NCBI GenBank assembly: GCA_963969395.1
Contig: OZ017796.1
Span: forward strand, 20,338,501 to 20,402,500
Source: Pseudoscleropodium purum
Taxonomy: Eukaryota; Streptophyta; Bryopsida; Hypnales; Brachytheciaceae
Direction: 5' to 3'
DNA length: 64,000 bases
Shown: in pieces, positions 54,001-64,000 of the stretch
Numbering within the stretch: the stretch's first letter is position 1
Layout: each line of letters starts with the position of its first letter
The notes under the pieces: model-generated
Database searches by the model: none
What the model was told of the DNA's origin: nothing
The model's input: the letters and a program-made list of their open reading frames with translations, nothing else
Translations under genes and position numbers: made by a program

Positions 54001-54738
54001 AAGGACACATAATTATTAATGTTGTATATTTGATGATCTATGAAATACAAAAGAATTCTTTGCAATATTGTTTATATTCTACTTGTAAAGGACTTTGAAA
54101 TGTACTCTTTACATAATATCAAAGTCCTTAGCATTGAAGGTAAAGACTCATTGATCTATTAGGAATTCATATAATTTTCACAAGAAGAAATTACATTTAA
54201 ATAGGTATGTATGTAATCCAATGTTTTGATTTGAAATATGCAAAGTTGTATCCCTAAGTTGCAGATGAGTTGCAGATAAAGACTAATTGATTAGTTTATA
54301 TATCATTATATTATAAAAAATAATATAGATTTTGGAGGTACATTAGACATACTCAAAATCAACTTTATACAAATGTGTCTTGTCAAAATACTGTAATAAG
54401 TATTTCCAAGGTTGGTCTACATTTCAATAGGATTAATTTTTATTATAATCAATTCTGTATTTTATTGAAATAAATCAAAATTTGATATTATTTTAGAAGT
54501 TATTTTATATAAATAGAAAAAAAATTCAATAAAATTTCTTCATTTTTTGCTTTAATACACTATAAAAAAATTATAGAAAAAAAATTAAAAATTGAGAGAT
54601 CTTATGCCAAAAAAATAAAATAAACTTTTATGGATGTATTTTTGCCAACTTTGGTCTAGTGTAGTGTATAGTTGTCCAAGAACAAATACTTTATTCAATA
54701 TGAATATTGATTTTCCGTAAAGATCCATCCATGTTTAT
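51009..54738. other. AT-rich intergenic DNA
   Basis: No credible gene. Includes an A17-type run near 51990, a short TAGTACTCA repeat near 52911-52940 and a TTAGGGGTTAA motif at 53506-53516. Confidence 0.6.
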
Positions 54739-54995
54739 CATGGTTGTCATAACGGGCGAATTAGGGTCATCGGACCAGACGGACGGACGGTCCAGACGGC
54801 TTTAATTTTGTAACTTGTGCAATTTTGCGGAATGACACATCACCTCATCCGTGCCTAGCATGTTCCTTAATCCACATGGCATCCACGTGGCCTATTTTTC
54901 CGTTATCAAAAAGTCAACTATGTGTTGACTGTATCGGACGGGTGGGACCTCTAACGGACGGGCGAACCGAACGTCCGTCCACTATGACAACCATG
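54739..54995. mobile_element. hAT-like MITE, family B, copy 1 (257 bp)
   Basis: Begins CATGGTTGTCATA and ends with its inverse TATGACAACCATG. ATGTTTAT flanks both sides (54731-54738 and 54996-55003), a perfect 8-bp duplication. Subterminal GACGGACGGACGG motifs occur at the left end and GTCCGTCC at the right. Confidence 0.9.
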
Positions 54996-55407
54996 ATGTT
55001 TATATCATAGCTTGACCTCAAATGGTTAGCTTTAGAACTTCTTTCCAATAATGGAGAAAATAGTGATAGGTGCATGAAAAAGTACAAAGAGAGAAGCCCT
55101 AATGAACAATACATCCCATTGTTGCCCACTATAGAGCACCCTATACAGTCATTACAATGAGGCTTTCCATCTTAGGTATCTCAACCTAATTAAGAGACAC
55201 TATTACACTACTAACTACACTTTTATATTTTTCCTCAATTGTATAGCCATAATAATGTGGGAATTTGTATTTCTATTCATTGAGAATGTACTTGTTTGGA
55301 GTAGATTGTAGAAAAGAATATTGAAGGAAGTGGATTTTTTTACAATCCAATAGTCTTTAGTAAGCTATAGTTTATGAGGGGATTGGGGGAAGTCATCTAC
55401 AGGATAG
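54996..55407. other. spacer between two hAT-like MITEs
   Basis: AT-rich; no feature seen beyond the flanking target-site duplications. Confidence 0.5.
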
Positions 55408-55653
55408 CATGGTTGTCATAATGGGCGAGTTAGGGTCATCGGACCGGACGGACGGACGGTCCGGACGGCTTTAATTTTGTAATCTTCCATGCCCTGACGA
55501 TCTCGTCCGCGCCCAACATGTTCCTTAATCCACATGACATCCACATGGCCTATTTTTCCGTTATCAGAAAGTCAACTATGTGTTGATTGTATCGGACGAG
55601 TGGGACCTCTAACAGATGGGCGAACCAGACATCCGTCCACTATGACAACCATA
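55408..55653. mobile_element. hAT-like MITE, family B, copy 2 (246 bp)
   Basis: Same family and orientation as 54739-54995 with high similarity along its length. The 5' end is CATGGTTGTCATA; the 3' end is TATGACAACCATA with the last base changed. Flanks CAGGATAG (55400-55407) and CAGAATAG (55654-55661) match at 7 of 8, consistent with an older insertion. Confidence 0.88.
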
Positions 55654-57007
55654 CAGAATAGGCCAAATCCATAGTAGAGCCAATAGGTTTAGCTATTCTT
55701 AAAAGCACCAAAGTGCAATGTATACATTACAAATAAAAGCTCTATGCAATTGCCAATGGTAACCTTCATCAGTGAGTGAAGAGTGTCACGATAAGGCCTA
55801 TGTTGTTGATGCCAATGGGGCTAATTAACAAGATCATGGTTCAAATCGTGAGGTCTGAACCATATACTTGTGCCTCCCACCATCCAATTATCTAGGTCTG
55901 TTGTCACTTGGCTTGCTTTTTTTCAAGGCTAGATTTATGGGCACAACAAGTGCGTCAAATAGCTTGCATACCAAAAGTAATGATGAGGAGCTTTTTTGAA
56001 ACAATAGTTATTTCGAATAGAACATCTTCACTAACAATACAAACTAGAAATGTACTATAAAAAAATCTTGAATATTTGTTGGAGAAACAAATTTTCCCCA
56101 TTGTACACCAAGTCTTAGACTAGGGAAAAGAAAAATTGTTTTTCCATCAAAGTCGTCTATCAAACTCTTTATAATTCAATTACGCTATCCACAAAAGCAT
56201 CAAAGCCCAACAGATAATACACGGAGTGTGTCAGAGCTACATGTAATTGCTAATAGAAAGTTTTTCTTTAAGAGGAGTGGATGTTACGTCTAAGCTTGCA
56301 TTGTTTGGGGCCCCATAGCTATTGGTGGAGCCCACTCCTTCCTTCATTCCAAACTGACATTGTTTAGCATACTTGGTTGGAAGTCTAGATCCATTGACAC
56401 CACAACCACTAAGAACATGAACGCACTGATGAGCCTACACATGTGTAGGAACCTGGAAAGTTAGATTTATGTTACTTCAAATGGATTTTGAAATAAGGAA
56501 TCCATTACTAGTACATTTTTTTTGCTTTTAGGGGGTTTAAAACAAAGAAATTATTAGAATTATGGAGTAGGAAACCATAGAATCCCTTAGTTGAGATAAA
56601 ATGGTTAAGGAGGAAAGTTATGTCTTCTGTCCTAATCGGAACCGGAACTTGGATACTTAAACAAAATATTTTTATGATTTTGATAGTATCGGAATCAACA
56701 TCGGGATCCATGCGGAAGCTAATGGACATAGACAAAATCATAAGCGAAACGTTTAATGGATGGAAAATCTGTTGAGACAATGCAACGATCATTTCCAATA
56801 GCTGTAGGAATTAGAAATGGGAGAATGAAAGGAAGGTCACCCTCCTTCCTCACTTCATTTGTTTTGGCATCCGTTTGAGCTTTGGGGTTTGTATCTATAT
56901 GTTCTTGCTTTGGCAAATAAGTTTTTGAGAGCTTTGAGATTCTAGTTTTTTAAGTAAGGACAAGAAGAAGAGTTTTCTTTTTGAGCAAGTTGTCTTGAGG
57001 AGTTTGA
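55654..57007. other. intergenic DNA with tRNA-promoter-like and LTR-border-like motifs
   Basis: Contains GGTTCAAATC (55843-55852), a good RNA polymerase III B-box. About 40 bp upstream is a weak A-box-like TGATGCCAATGGGG, which suggests a SINE relic at roughly 55790-55930. A purine-rich AAGAGGAGTGGA followed by TGTTA at 56282 resembles a polypurine tract and LTR start. No intact gene. Confidence 0.35.
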
Positions 57008-59327
57008 ATGTTCTTAGATCTAAGGAACTGGAAAGGTGGTGAGGTATCCCTGAGTGCATTAGGAGAGATAGGGAAGGCAAAGATTGAGGAGGAACTACAT
57101 CTGGTCACCCTCCGATCAGTGGTTCGAGGCATCTCGAAGGACAAGAATGAGAAGGAACACCTCGAGGCGGACTTGAGACAAATTGGCTGTCAAGGATTCC
57201 TGTAATTGCCTTGGAACCTGTGGGATGAAGCAATGGTGCAAGAGCTTTTGAAAGAGCAATCGAGTGAGTAGGAGTGGACCATGAGGGTGCAGCCAACAGA
57301 GTGGACGTCCGGGATGTAGGGAATAGTCTACTCCTTCCCCAATACCGGAGAAGGATGGGCTTCCCGAATTGACAAGTTCAGAAGTGGTAAGTTTTCTAAT
57401 TTGGTTAATCCCAAGGACGGGTATGTAGTCAGGGTTGACAGGACGGTCGGACGTCCGGGACGTTTGGATGCGGACGTTGTGTACGTAGCGTCTGCTGACA
57501 TTTGCGGACGCCGTCCGCCCCCGTTCGCCCCGCCCGTCCGCCTTCTGACGGCGGGAGGGACGCTGCGTCCGCTGGTGTCCGTGCGTCCGGATGTCCGGGT
57601 TATGGATGCCTTTTTTAGGCGGACGTAGAGATTCGTCAACCCTGTATGTAGTTGTGGATTGTGAGGATTTGAAGGTGAGAAGAGTGTTAGAATTCTTAGT
57701 TCCAATCTTGAACTCGGAGAGGCCCACTAGGCTCATAGTCACCTTAGCAAATACAATCTTTGGAGCCCTATTTGGGGACCAGAAAGTGAATTGGGGGATA
57801 GTCATCCGGGATGTAGTGGTTAGAATGGTGTCCGAAGCTGGAAAGTCCAAAACCTTTGGGCTCAAACCGTTCCTCTATCATTTGTATGAGTCCTTGGACC
57901 TACTGAAAGATTGTGAGAGGTCATGATACAAAGTTGTTCTAGTTATGATAGAGTATGACATTAGTGCAAAACATGAAGAGGAAGTCGGAAAGGATAGATC
58001 AAAGGATGAGTCTCTAGAACCCCAAAAGGAAGAAATAGCCTCCCAAGAGAAAGGAAAGTGAGAATTTGAGGGGTCAAAGGAGAAATGTCCAATTTGGGAT
58101 CTAGACTGGAAGAGCGATGCCTGAGGAAAAGTAATAGAGGAGTTGAACCCAATCAAAGGATACATCTCCATTGAGAGAGATAATCAAGAAGGTGTGTGAA
58201 CTAATGGGGGTTGTTGAACCCTTGGACTTCTATACAAAAATGGAGATCCTTCTCTAAAATAAGGATGTACGAAAGTTAGAAAATAGAATTGAGGAGTTGA
58301 TGAGTCAAATGAAAACCCTTTAGAGCAAATTGAGGCAAAAATCTAAAGAAGTAGAGAAAGAGAGAAGGCTTTCATCTGAGTTTACAAAAACTCTTAACTG
58401 GATCCAAAGCTTCATTGGACATTCGGGAGATGTAGTGAACCAAGTTGTTTGATGTTGGCATTCACAAGGAAGGAGCTCAGTTAGGTCCTAGACTTATCTC
58501 AGTGCTGGTGGATTATGGAGACAAGATGGAGAGGACTTTAGATGAGATGAGACTGGTAATGGAACATGGTCTTAAATTGGAAACGGGAAAAAGATCCAGT
58601 CTGTTGATGGTAGCCACTTCCTCCAAGACCTTTCTACCCTCTCCATTTGCCTTTAGGGAGCAGAAAGAGAAGACCATAGAGGCTACTCCGCCACCAACCC
58701 TTCCTAGCAATAGAATGGAGTCTCAGACAAGAAAAAGATCTACGTCTAGATTCCAGACCCAGAGTCATTCAAGGTTAGGGGAGGAAAGCATGGAAATACC
58801 AAAGAATAAAGTTTTCGGTCTTTCCTTGACCTTATTAAGTACGGTGAAGTGCGAAGAGACCACAAAGCAAGCCAAGGAGGTGAGTCCATCAATTGAGATT
58901 GGATTGGAAGACGAAGAAGAATCTTCAGAGATAACTAGAAACGAAGGCAACTTGGTTGAATCAAAAGAGGAGTCTAAACCGGAACAAAGTTCTCCGTGTG
59001 GAAAAGGGAAAGGTAAGGCCCCACTATCAATCAAGGGGAAAGCGATGTGTGGAGGCAAGGCCTCCACCAGTCGGAAGCAACTAGCCAGAAGAAGGACCAC
59101 CAAACAAGTGGAAGAAATTCCAAAACGGGCCAAGAAATCTTAGTAGCAGATATTTTAGGAGTAAAAGTAGATAGGCGGAAGAAAACAAAAGTTTTTATAC
59201 TTAGAAAGCGATTTAGTAGGTACTTTTGTGCAGATGTACTTGGACATCTAGATCCGGATTTTCCAGATCTAAGATCCACTTTTGGCAAGTTTGGCCGAAT
59301 ATTAGGAAGTCAACGGGTTTTGGATTA
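57008..59327 (+). pseudogene. broken repeat-derived gene, family not recognised
   Basis: A protein-like plus-strand frame runs through many stops and a few frame changes. It includes RSVVRGISKDKNEKEHLE, then RVLEFLVPILNSERPTRLIV, GALFGDQKVNWGIVIRDVV and KTFGLKPFLYHLYESLD, a 232-residue open stretch at 58445-59143 that is Ser/Lys/Glu-rich with a basic end, and RFSRYFCADVLGHLDPDF near the end. The frame is split by the hAT-like MITE at 57430-57644. Removing that element and one duplication copy rejoins KDGYVV to VDCEDLKVR in frame. The globular block followed by a long charged tail suggests a structural or gag-like transposon protein, but I cannot name it. Confidence 0.5.
57430..57644. mobile_element. 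hAT-like MITE, family A, copy 2 (215 bp)
   Basis: Begins CAGGGTTGACA and ends CGTCAACCCTG. TATGTAGT flanks both sides (57422-57429 and 57645-57652), a perfect 8-bp duplication. It matches family A copy 1 over both ends and the shared GACGGCGGGAGGGACGCTGC block, but lacks about 87 bp of its interior. Inserted into the repeat-derived pseudogene. Confidence 0.92.
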
Positions 59328-62300
59328 GGGAAATGTGACATGTCATTCCTTTGTCCTTGTATCATTCTCTTGGGGGATTTTAGGGTTCCCAGGGTTTTGG
59401 TTATTTAGGAGTGGATGTTAGTTTGAAACCCCAAGCATTTTCATATTTTGATGTTTTTTTTGATGAAATAAATCAAATTTCAATATTTCCACTTTATGGT
59501 GTTAAGCTTACCACTTGACTTTGTGTTGGTATGCTAGCAATACTAGAACCATTTCTTAGTATGGGTAGCTGGGTTTGCTAGGATAGGGAAACAAGAGTGG
59601 CCTTCGGATTCTATCTGGGTCCAATTCATGAAGGAGCAATTGGCTTAGTTGGAAGAAATTAGTGTATTGAACAAGAGGCTTTGTTTGGGTTGGTTACTTT
59701 GAGGCTTCTGTGTCGGATAGCCGCACTGAGATTAGGTGTGTTCCTTGAGGGTTAGGACGCACGCTAGGTAATTTGTGAAGAGGTTTTACTACAACCGGAA
59801 GTAGGAATTAGAATTTGGATAGAGTTCATTCAATTAACTACTTATTCCTCCAAGCTTACGAGAATTGGGTTTGGATAGGTCTATCGTCATAGTAAGTGGG
59901 AAAGTAGGGGTTTCTTGCATGACCTGCAAGTATGGATTAACAACCAGATTATTTGTGAGGACATACCTGCTTCCTAGGTTTGTGTATGTTGTCTTGTTTT
60001 AGTAGAACTCTAGTCACTTAAATATTTGGGAGGGTAGGATTTACGAGTCCTTCCTTAATTTCAAAAGTGGAACCCTCTGATATAGAAGTTAAACTTCTAA
60101 ATTGGTTACCGAGAACCGGAATCGGAAGAGGTATAAGGCTCGGACACTCCTTCCTAATTGTTGGAGAGTGAAGAAACCATACATTTGAGAAAAGAAGTAG
60201 TTGGTATCAGTTAGAACGTAAGGTTAAACCTTCCAATTGTATACTTGGTGGATTTTGGGTTTGAAAAATCTTTACTTCCATATCTAGTTCCAGATACTTT
60301 TAAGGAATTACAAACTAAATCTCTTAAGAACATTACACAAGTCACTTAGTAGTGCTTTTGTCACTTTTTAAGCACCAACTAAGGAATTTGTGCTTCCTTG
60401 TGCTACAACAACATGCATCAAATTTTATTATTGGCATCAATTTCTACTTTTCAATAGTGGAAATGATCATTCAAGTCTTTATTGTAACTATGGACAAACT
60501 TTAGATATTCTAGGAAGAAGGACTTCTCTTGGCAGAAAGCTAGAGTGTGATCTTTCAGTTCCAGATCTATGTATCTTGGCAATATTGTGCATTACCTACA
60601 ATACATGGGGTTTTCAATAAGTATTGGGAGATGCTATTACTAAATTCAAGTAAGCTAGTATTGCAAGGATTCAAGGCCTTGTTAAGAAAAAAATCAAGCT
60701 TATTGTTAGTGCACAATTGTATGATAATAGGAATATGGCATTGTGTATAGGATTGAAGATAGTGTTCTCTAGGCTAGAATCAAGGTTTTCAAGGCTAGAA
60801 TCAAGGAACAAGGTTTTCATGAAATTAGCCTTGAACTCTTACAATATAAATCTATTTTGGTCCCAAATAGCCTTGTGCAAAACTTTGAGGCATAGCTAGC
60901 CCCTTAGAGGATTGGAAAATTCAATTTTTGATGTTAGTGTTAGATCAGGTGTGCTTGGAGGTGCATTGAGAATCTAGGGCTGGAATTTAAATGTATACTT
61001 CCACTTCTGTCATTTTTCATCAATCTAGAGACAATCCTCTAAAATAAACATGTGCATGGTATCGATATTTTCCTTTTTGTTGTGGAAGAGCAATTCCTCC
61101 ATGGGGTTAGTGACATTGAACAACAATTAGATATAGATGGCTAAGCAAGACCTCTTAGCCTAATTGTTGAGGACGAGTACAATCCAAGATGATAGTATTT
61201 GCTAAATATGTGACATTTTCTAGGATTTTCATTTTCCTTGCATAGAGCTTCTCCTGCAATTTTAGGGATTAGATGCACAATGTCCAACATGTTAAATTTG
61301 GCATAGGATGCTTTCCAACTCTTAAACAATGAAATAACTTATCCAAAGCAAAGCTGCAAAAAGAGGCATTGCAAATACTAGCAATAAAGTATGTGTATGT
61401 GATTTCACCCCATACTCAAAGTAGGATTCTCAAAAATGAATGTTGAAGTCCACAAGTTATGATAATATGACTCTTGAAAATTGAAGTAGAGAATTTAATA
61501 GAGAAATTAAAGGGAATCAAATCTCACCTTCATTACTACATTTGTAGCATGCATGGCAACAAGAGTGACCATGGGGGTTGCAATTGAAGAAATGATGGAA
61601 ATAAAGTCTATGAATGGCTCCAAAACAACGGCTGAAGCAACAATGGAAGTAAAGGTTGTAAATGTTACTATAGCACCAACCAAAAAGATGCTGGAAATAG
61701 AGACCGTGAGTGCAAGAGGAATGGTGACTAGAGAGACAATTATGTTTGACCTTTAACGAGGGGAATTGAGTTGATTGAGTGGAGAATTTGTCAAAGGCAC
61801 AAGAACTAGAGCTATGCTTCCCAATATAAGAGCATTGTGACCCTGAATGGAAAATGATACAATGGTTATTACAATGCCTAGAATTTTTTAAGTGGAACAA
61901 AGTGTTTATGAATTACATACAAAGATTTATATCAAAAATATCGATTGCAAAATGTTGACCTTGTGTATTACAAAATGTGTACAATAATTACAAATTGAAG
62001 CGTGACCAAGTAGGGGAAAAAATATTTTATCTACTAGATATGTATATATCTATATTTAAAGTTCCAAACTCCCTTAAAATCCTAAACAACATTGTCAAGA
62101 GATGCTACAACTAAGCATCCACTAGCTCTATAAACTTGCAGTGACCTTTGATTGTCTTGACGTAACACCTTCACATAGCATCCATACCATGAGTTCTCAC
62201 TAAAAATATGGGAGCTTTGTAGAAGGATTACGCACCAAGGGAGCTTTGATGTTTTGAACCATGAAATTTTGCATTGCTTGCATTGTTGGATCCCGCATTG

Positions 62301-62639
62301 GAGTGGCCATTGGTGCTTCCACAATGGATGTAGACTACTAATGAATGTTAGTTAAATTGTCAATGTTGTATGAATCATCATTGTTGATGTTTTCACAATT
62401 CATTGGCTTAGTGACAAGCATAGTAGGAAATTAACTAAGGGCAAGGTCATTCAATCTTAAGTCGGGAACAACATTCACCAAAAAAAGCAAAAGGGCCATA
62501 GTTGATCCCAATGTGGAAGTTGAAGATGTGAAACCTTTAGCAAGGGGAGAGGTCAAAGTTGAAACACCAAAAAAGTTTTGGGTTCACATTGGGGAATTGT
62601 GACTTCAACAAATGGAAGATGAAATGCTGTTGGATCAAG
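59328..62639. other. intergenic DNA without a supported gene
   Basis: A second AGGAGTGGATGTTA motif occurs at about 59407-59420. A 21-bp direct duplication (GGCTAGAATCAAGG core) lies near 60770-60808. Short frames at 60390-60620 and 61553-61756 have no domain support. Confidence 0.45.
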
Positions 62640-63742
62640 TCCCAACTTTTCTTTGATTTTCTTCCTGAATCTCTCATTTTCGTGCTCTTTCCTCTCTTCC
62701 TTGGCCTTCTTTGCCATCTTATTTTACCTCTGCCTCTCCATCTTTTCTTTCTCCTTTTCCATCTCTTTCTCCCTATTTTTGGCCTTGTACTTTGCCTCTA
62801 GGTAGCAGAAACCTTCCTCCTTGCCTTCTCTACAAATTGCTCAACAAATTCTTAATCCCTGGCTCAATATTTGGCTTTGTCTCTTGGGTGCTAAATGTTG
62901 AGCTTGTGCTAGCAATGAGCTCTACTTCCCTCTGTTGCTCTTCTCTTAGTTTAGTAGCTAATTGCACTCGCACTTTTAGGACAACCTTGTCTATACCCTC
63001 AAGGTTTATTGTCTCCTTATCCCTCCAATTTTTCTTGGCGATGTCTAGATCTCTTTGCATATCAACATTTTTTTGTATCAATATTTGCTCAATTATGCTT
63101 ATAAGAGTAGGAATGGAAGCTAGACCAAGAATGGAAGTCAAACGGGTAGAAGAAAGAGATTGGGGAATTTGAATCTCACAACTGGTATTGGATTAGCCTC
63201 ATGACCCCCAACTTGAACCTCTGTGGCTTGACTAGTCCGACCTTCGATAGAGTTTACTAAAACAAGAGTTTCAGAACTAGAAAGAGTAGTGTCTGTGGCC
63301 AACTTAGTTCCTATGAATCAAATCTAGTAGTTTGATTTAAAGTTCCATGTTTGTGTAATTCATTTTTAATTGGATTTTTTTTAGAGAATTAAGAGGAATT
63401 GAAATGGTACTCTTTAAAATCAGGATTGTCTAAATTTTATATAAATGGCCCTTGCACATTTGGTGGCAACAATTCAAAATTAGGAAATGCATTCTAAAAC
63501 ATTAACATTGTCTTGCTCTCTCCTACTTCTTTATCTCCTTCCTCTTCACCTACCTCTTTGTCTCCCAAATCCTCATCTTCACTGATTTCATAGGTATCCA
63601 TCATGGCAGCCTCATTATCTAATAATGTATCAACCTCGATAGATGTATCAATCCAAGATGATGAAGATTTCACTTCTTTGCCATCATCATTATAGACAAA
63701 CTTTAGTCTGCATCCTTCAGGTACCAAAATATCTAACCACAT
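62640..63742 (-). pseudogene. low-complexity charged frame, probably repeat-derived
   Basis: On the minus strand an open stretch from 63742 (MWLDILVPEGCRLKFVYNDD, then an acidic run with DEDLGDKEVGEEEGDKEVG) is followed after stops by 63141-62830. The second stretch has a coiled-coil-like segment (IEQILIQKNVDMQRDLDIAK, KLREEQQREVEL), and a Lys/Arg-rich stretch continues below 62830. The acidic, coiled and basic pieces could be one decayed protein. No family recognised. Confidence 0.3.
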
Positions 63743-64000
63743 ACTAAAATCTACATTAAAATAATGGCACTAATATATAGAAGCAATTTTAGTAGCTAGT
63801 TGGAAGGAGATGGAGCTTCTACACAATATCTAAAACCAAATTGAGATCATTAGAAAACTTGTTAGTATGGAGAATTCTATACAAACAAAATTTGTAAGTA
63901 GATAGACTGATTACCAAGCTTGTAGAGACAACCTTTACCCCTGCAAAAACAAGCATCATTGTGCCTTGTGGTATGCAAAACCTATCAATGAATTATATAT
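63743..64000. other. window end
   Basis: AT-rich, nothing supportable. Confidence 0.5.

Overview
The window reads as nuclear DNA of a land plant. It carries multi-exon genes with GT-AG or GC-AG introns, a plant-type Polycomb histone methyltransferase, a divergent RNA polymerase subunit 7 of the Pol IV/V type, a B3-domain transcription factor of the ABI3/FUS3/LEC2 kind and a plant family-9 endoglucanase. The rest is AT-rich and packed with small DNA transposons. A non-seed lineage such as a moss or relative is my guess, resting on the length of the Polycomb protein and the style of the genes. I cannot name the species.

Layout. Positions 160-620 are a minisatellite. The E(z)/CURLY LEAF homologue fills 1963-10987 on the minus strand as 18 coding exons, joined in frame to 1008 residues. 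Positions 11250-22600 are AT-rich, with copies of a dispersed repeat, one MITE, and a long decayed plus-strand reading frame (about 16600-21560). A second gene island follows. It holds a Pol IV/V subunit-7-like gene (minus, 23433-24824), a small basic protein of unknown function transcribed divergently from it (plus, 25978-26530, with a predicted 40-nt intron), and a B3 transcription factor gene (minus, 27909-31458). Positions 31500-46100 are repeat-rich again, with PIF/Harbinger-like, hAT-like and Mutator-like non-autonomous elements that still show target-site duplications. The GH9 endoglucanase gene (minus, 46188-49725, 8 exons, 503 residues, all catalytic motifs present) is the third island. 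Beyond 51000 the DNA is AT-rich with more hAT-like MITEs. A broken repeat-derived gene (57008-59327) is itself split by a hAT-like MITE, and another low-complexity repeat-derived frame lies at 62640-63742.

Functional links. Three of the five genes belong to chromatin or silencing-related classes: PRC2 catalytic subunit, Pol IV/V stalk subunit, and a B3 factor of a family whose genes are classic PRC2 targets. I see no shared promoter, so physical proximity is the only link. Two structural observations seem most worth checking. One is three predicted GC-AG introns in three adjacent genes. The other is the set of TIR element families with intact target-site duplications, including a 1.5-kb PIF-like element that contains a (GT)41 tract and 98-bp tandem repeats.
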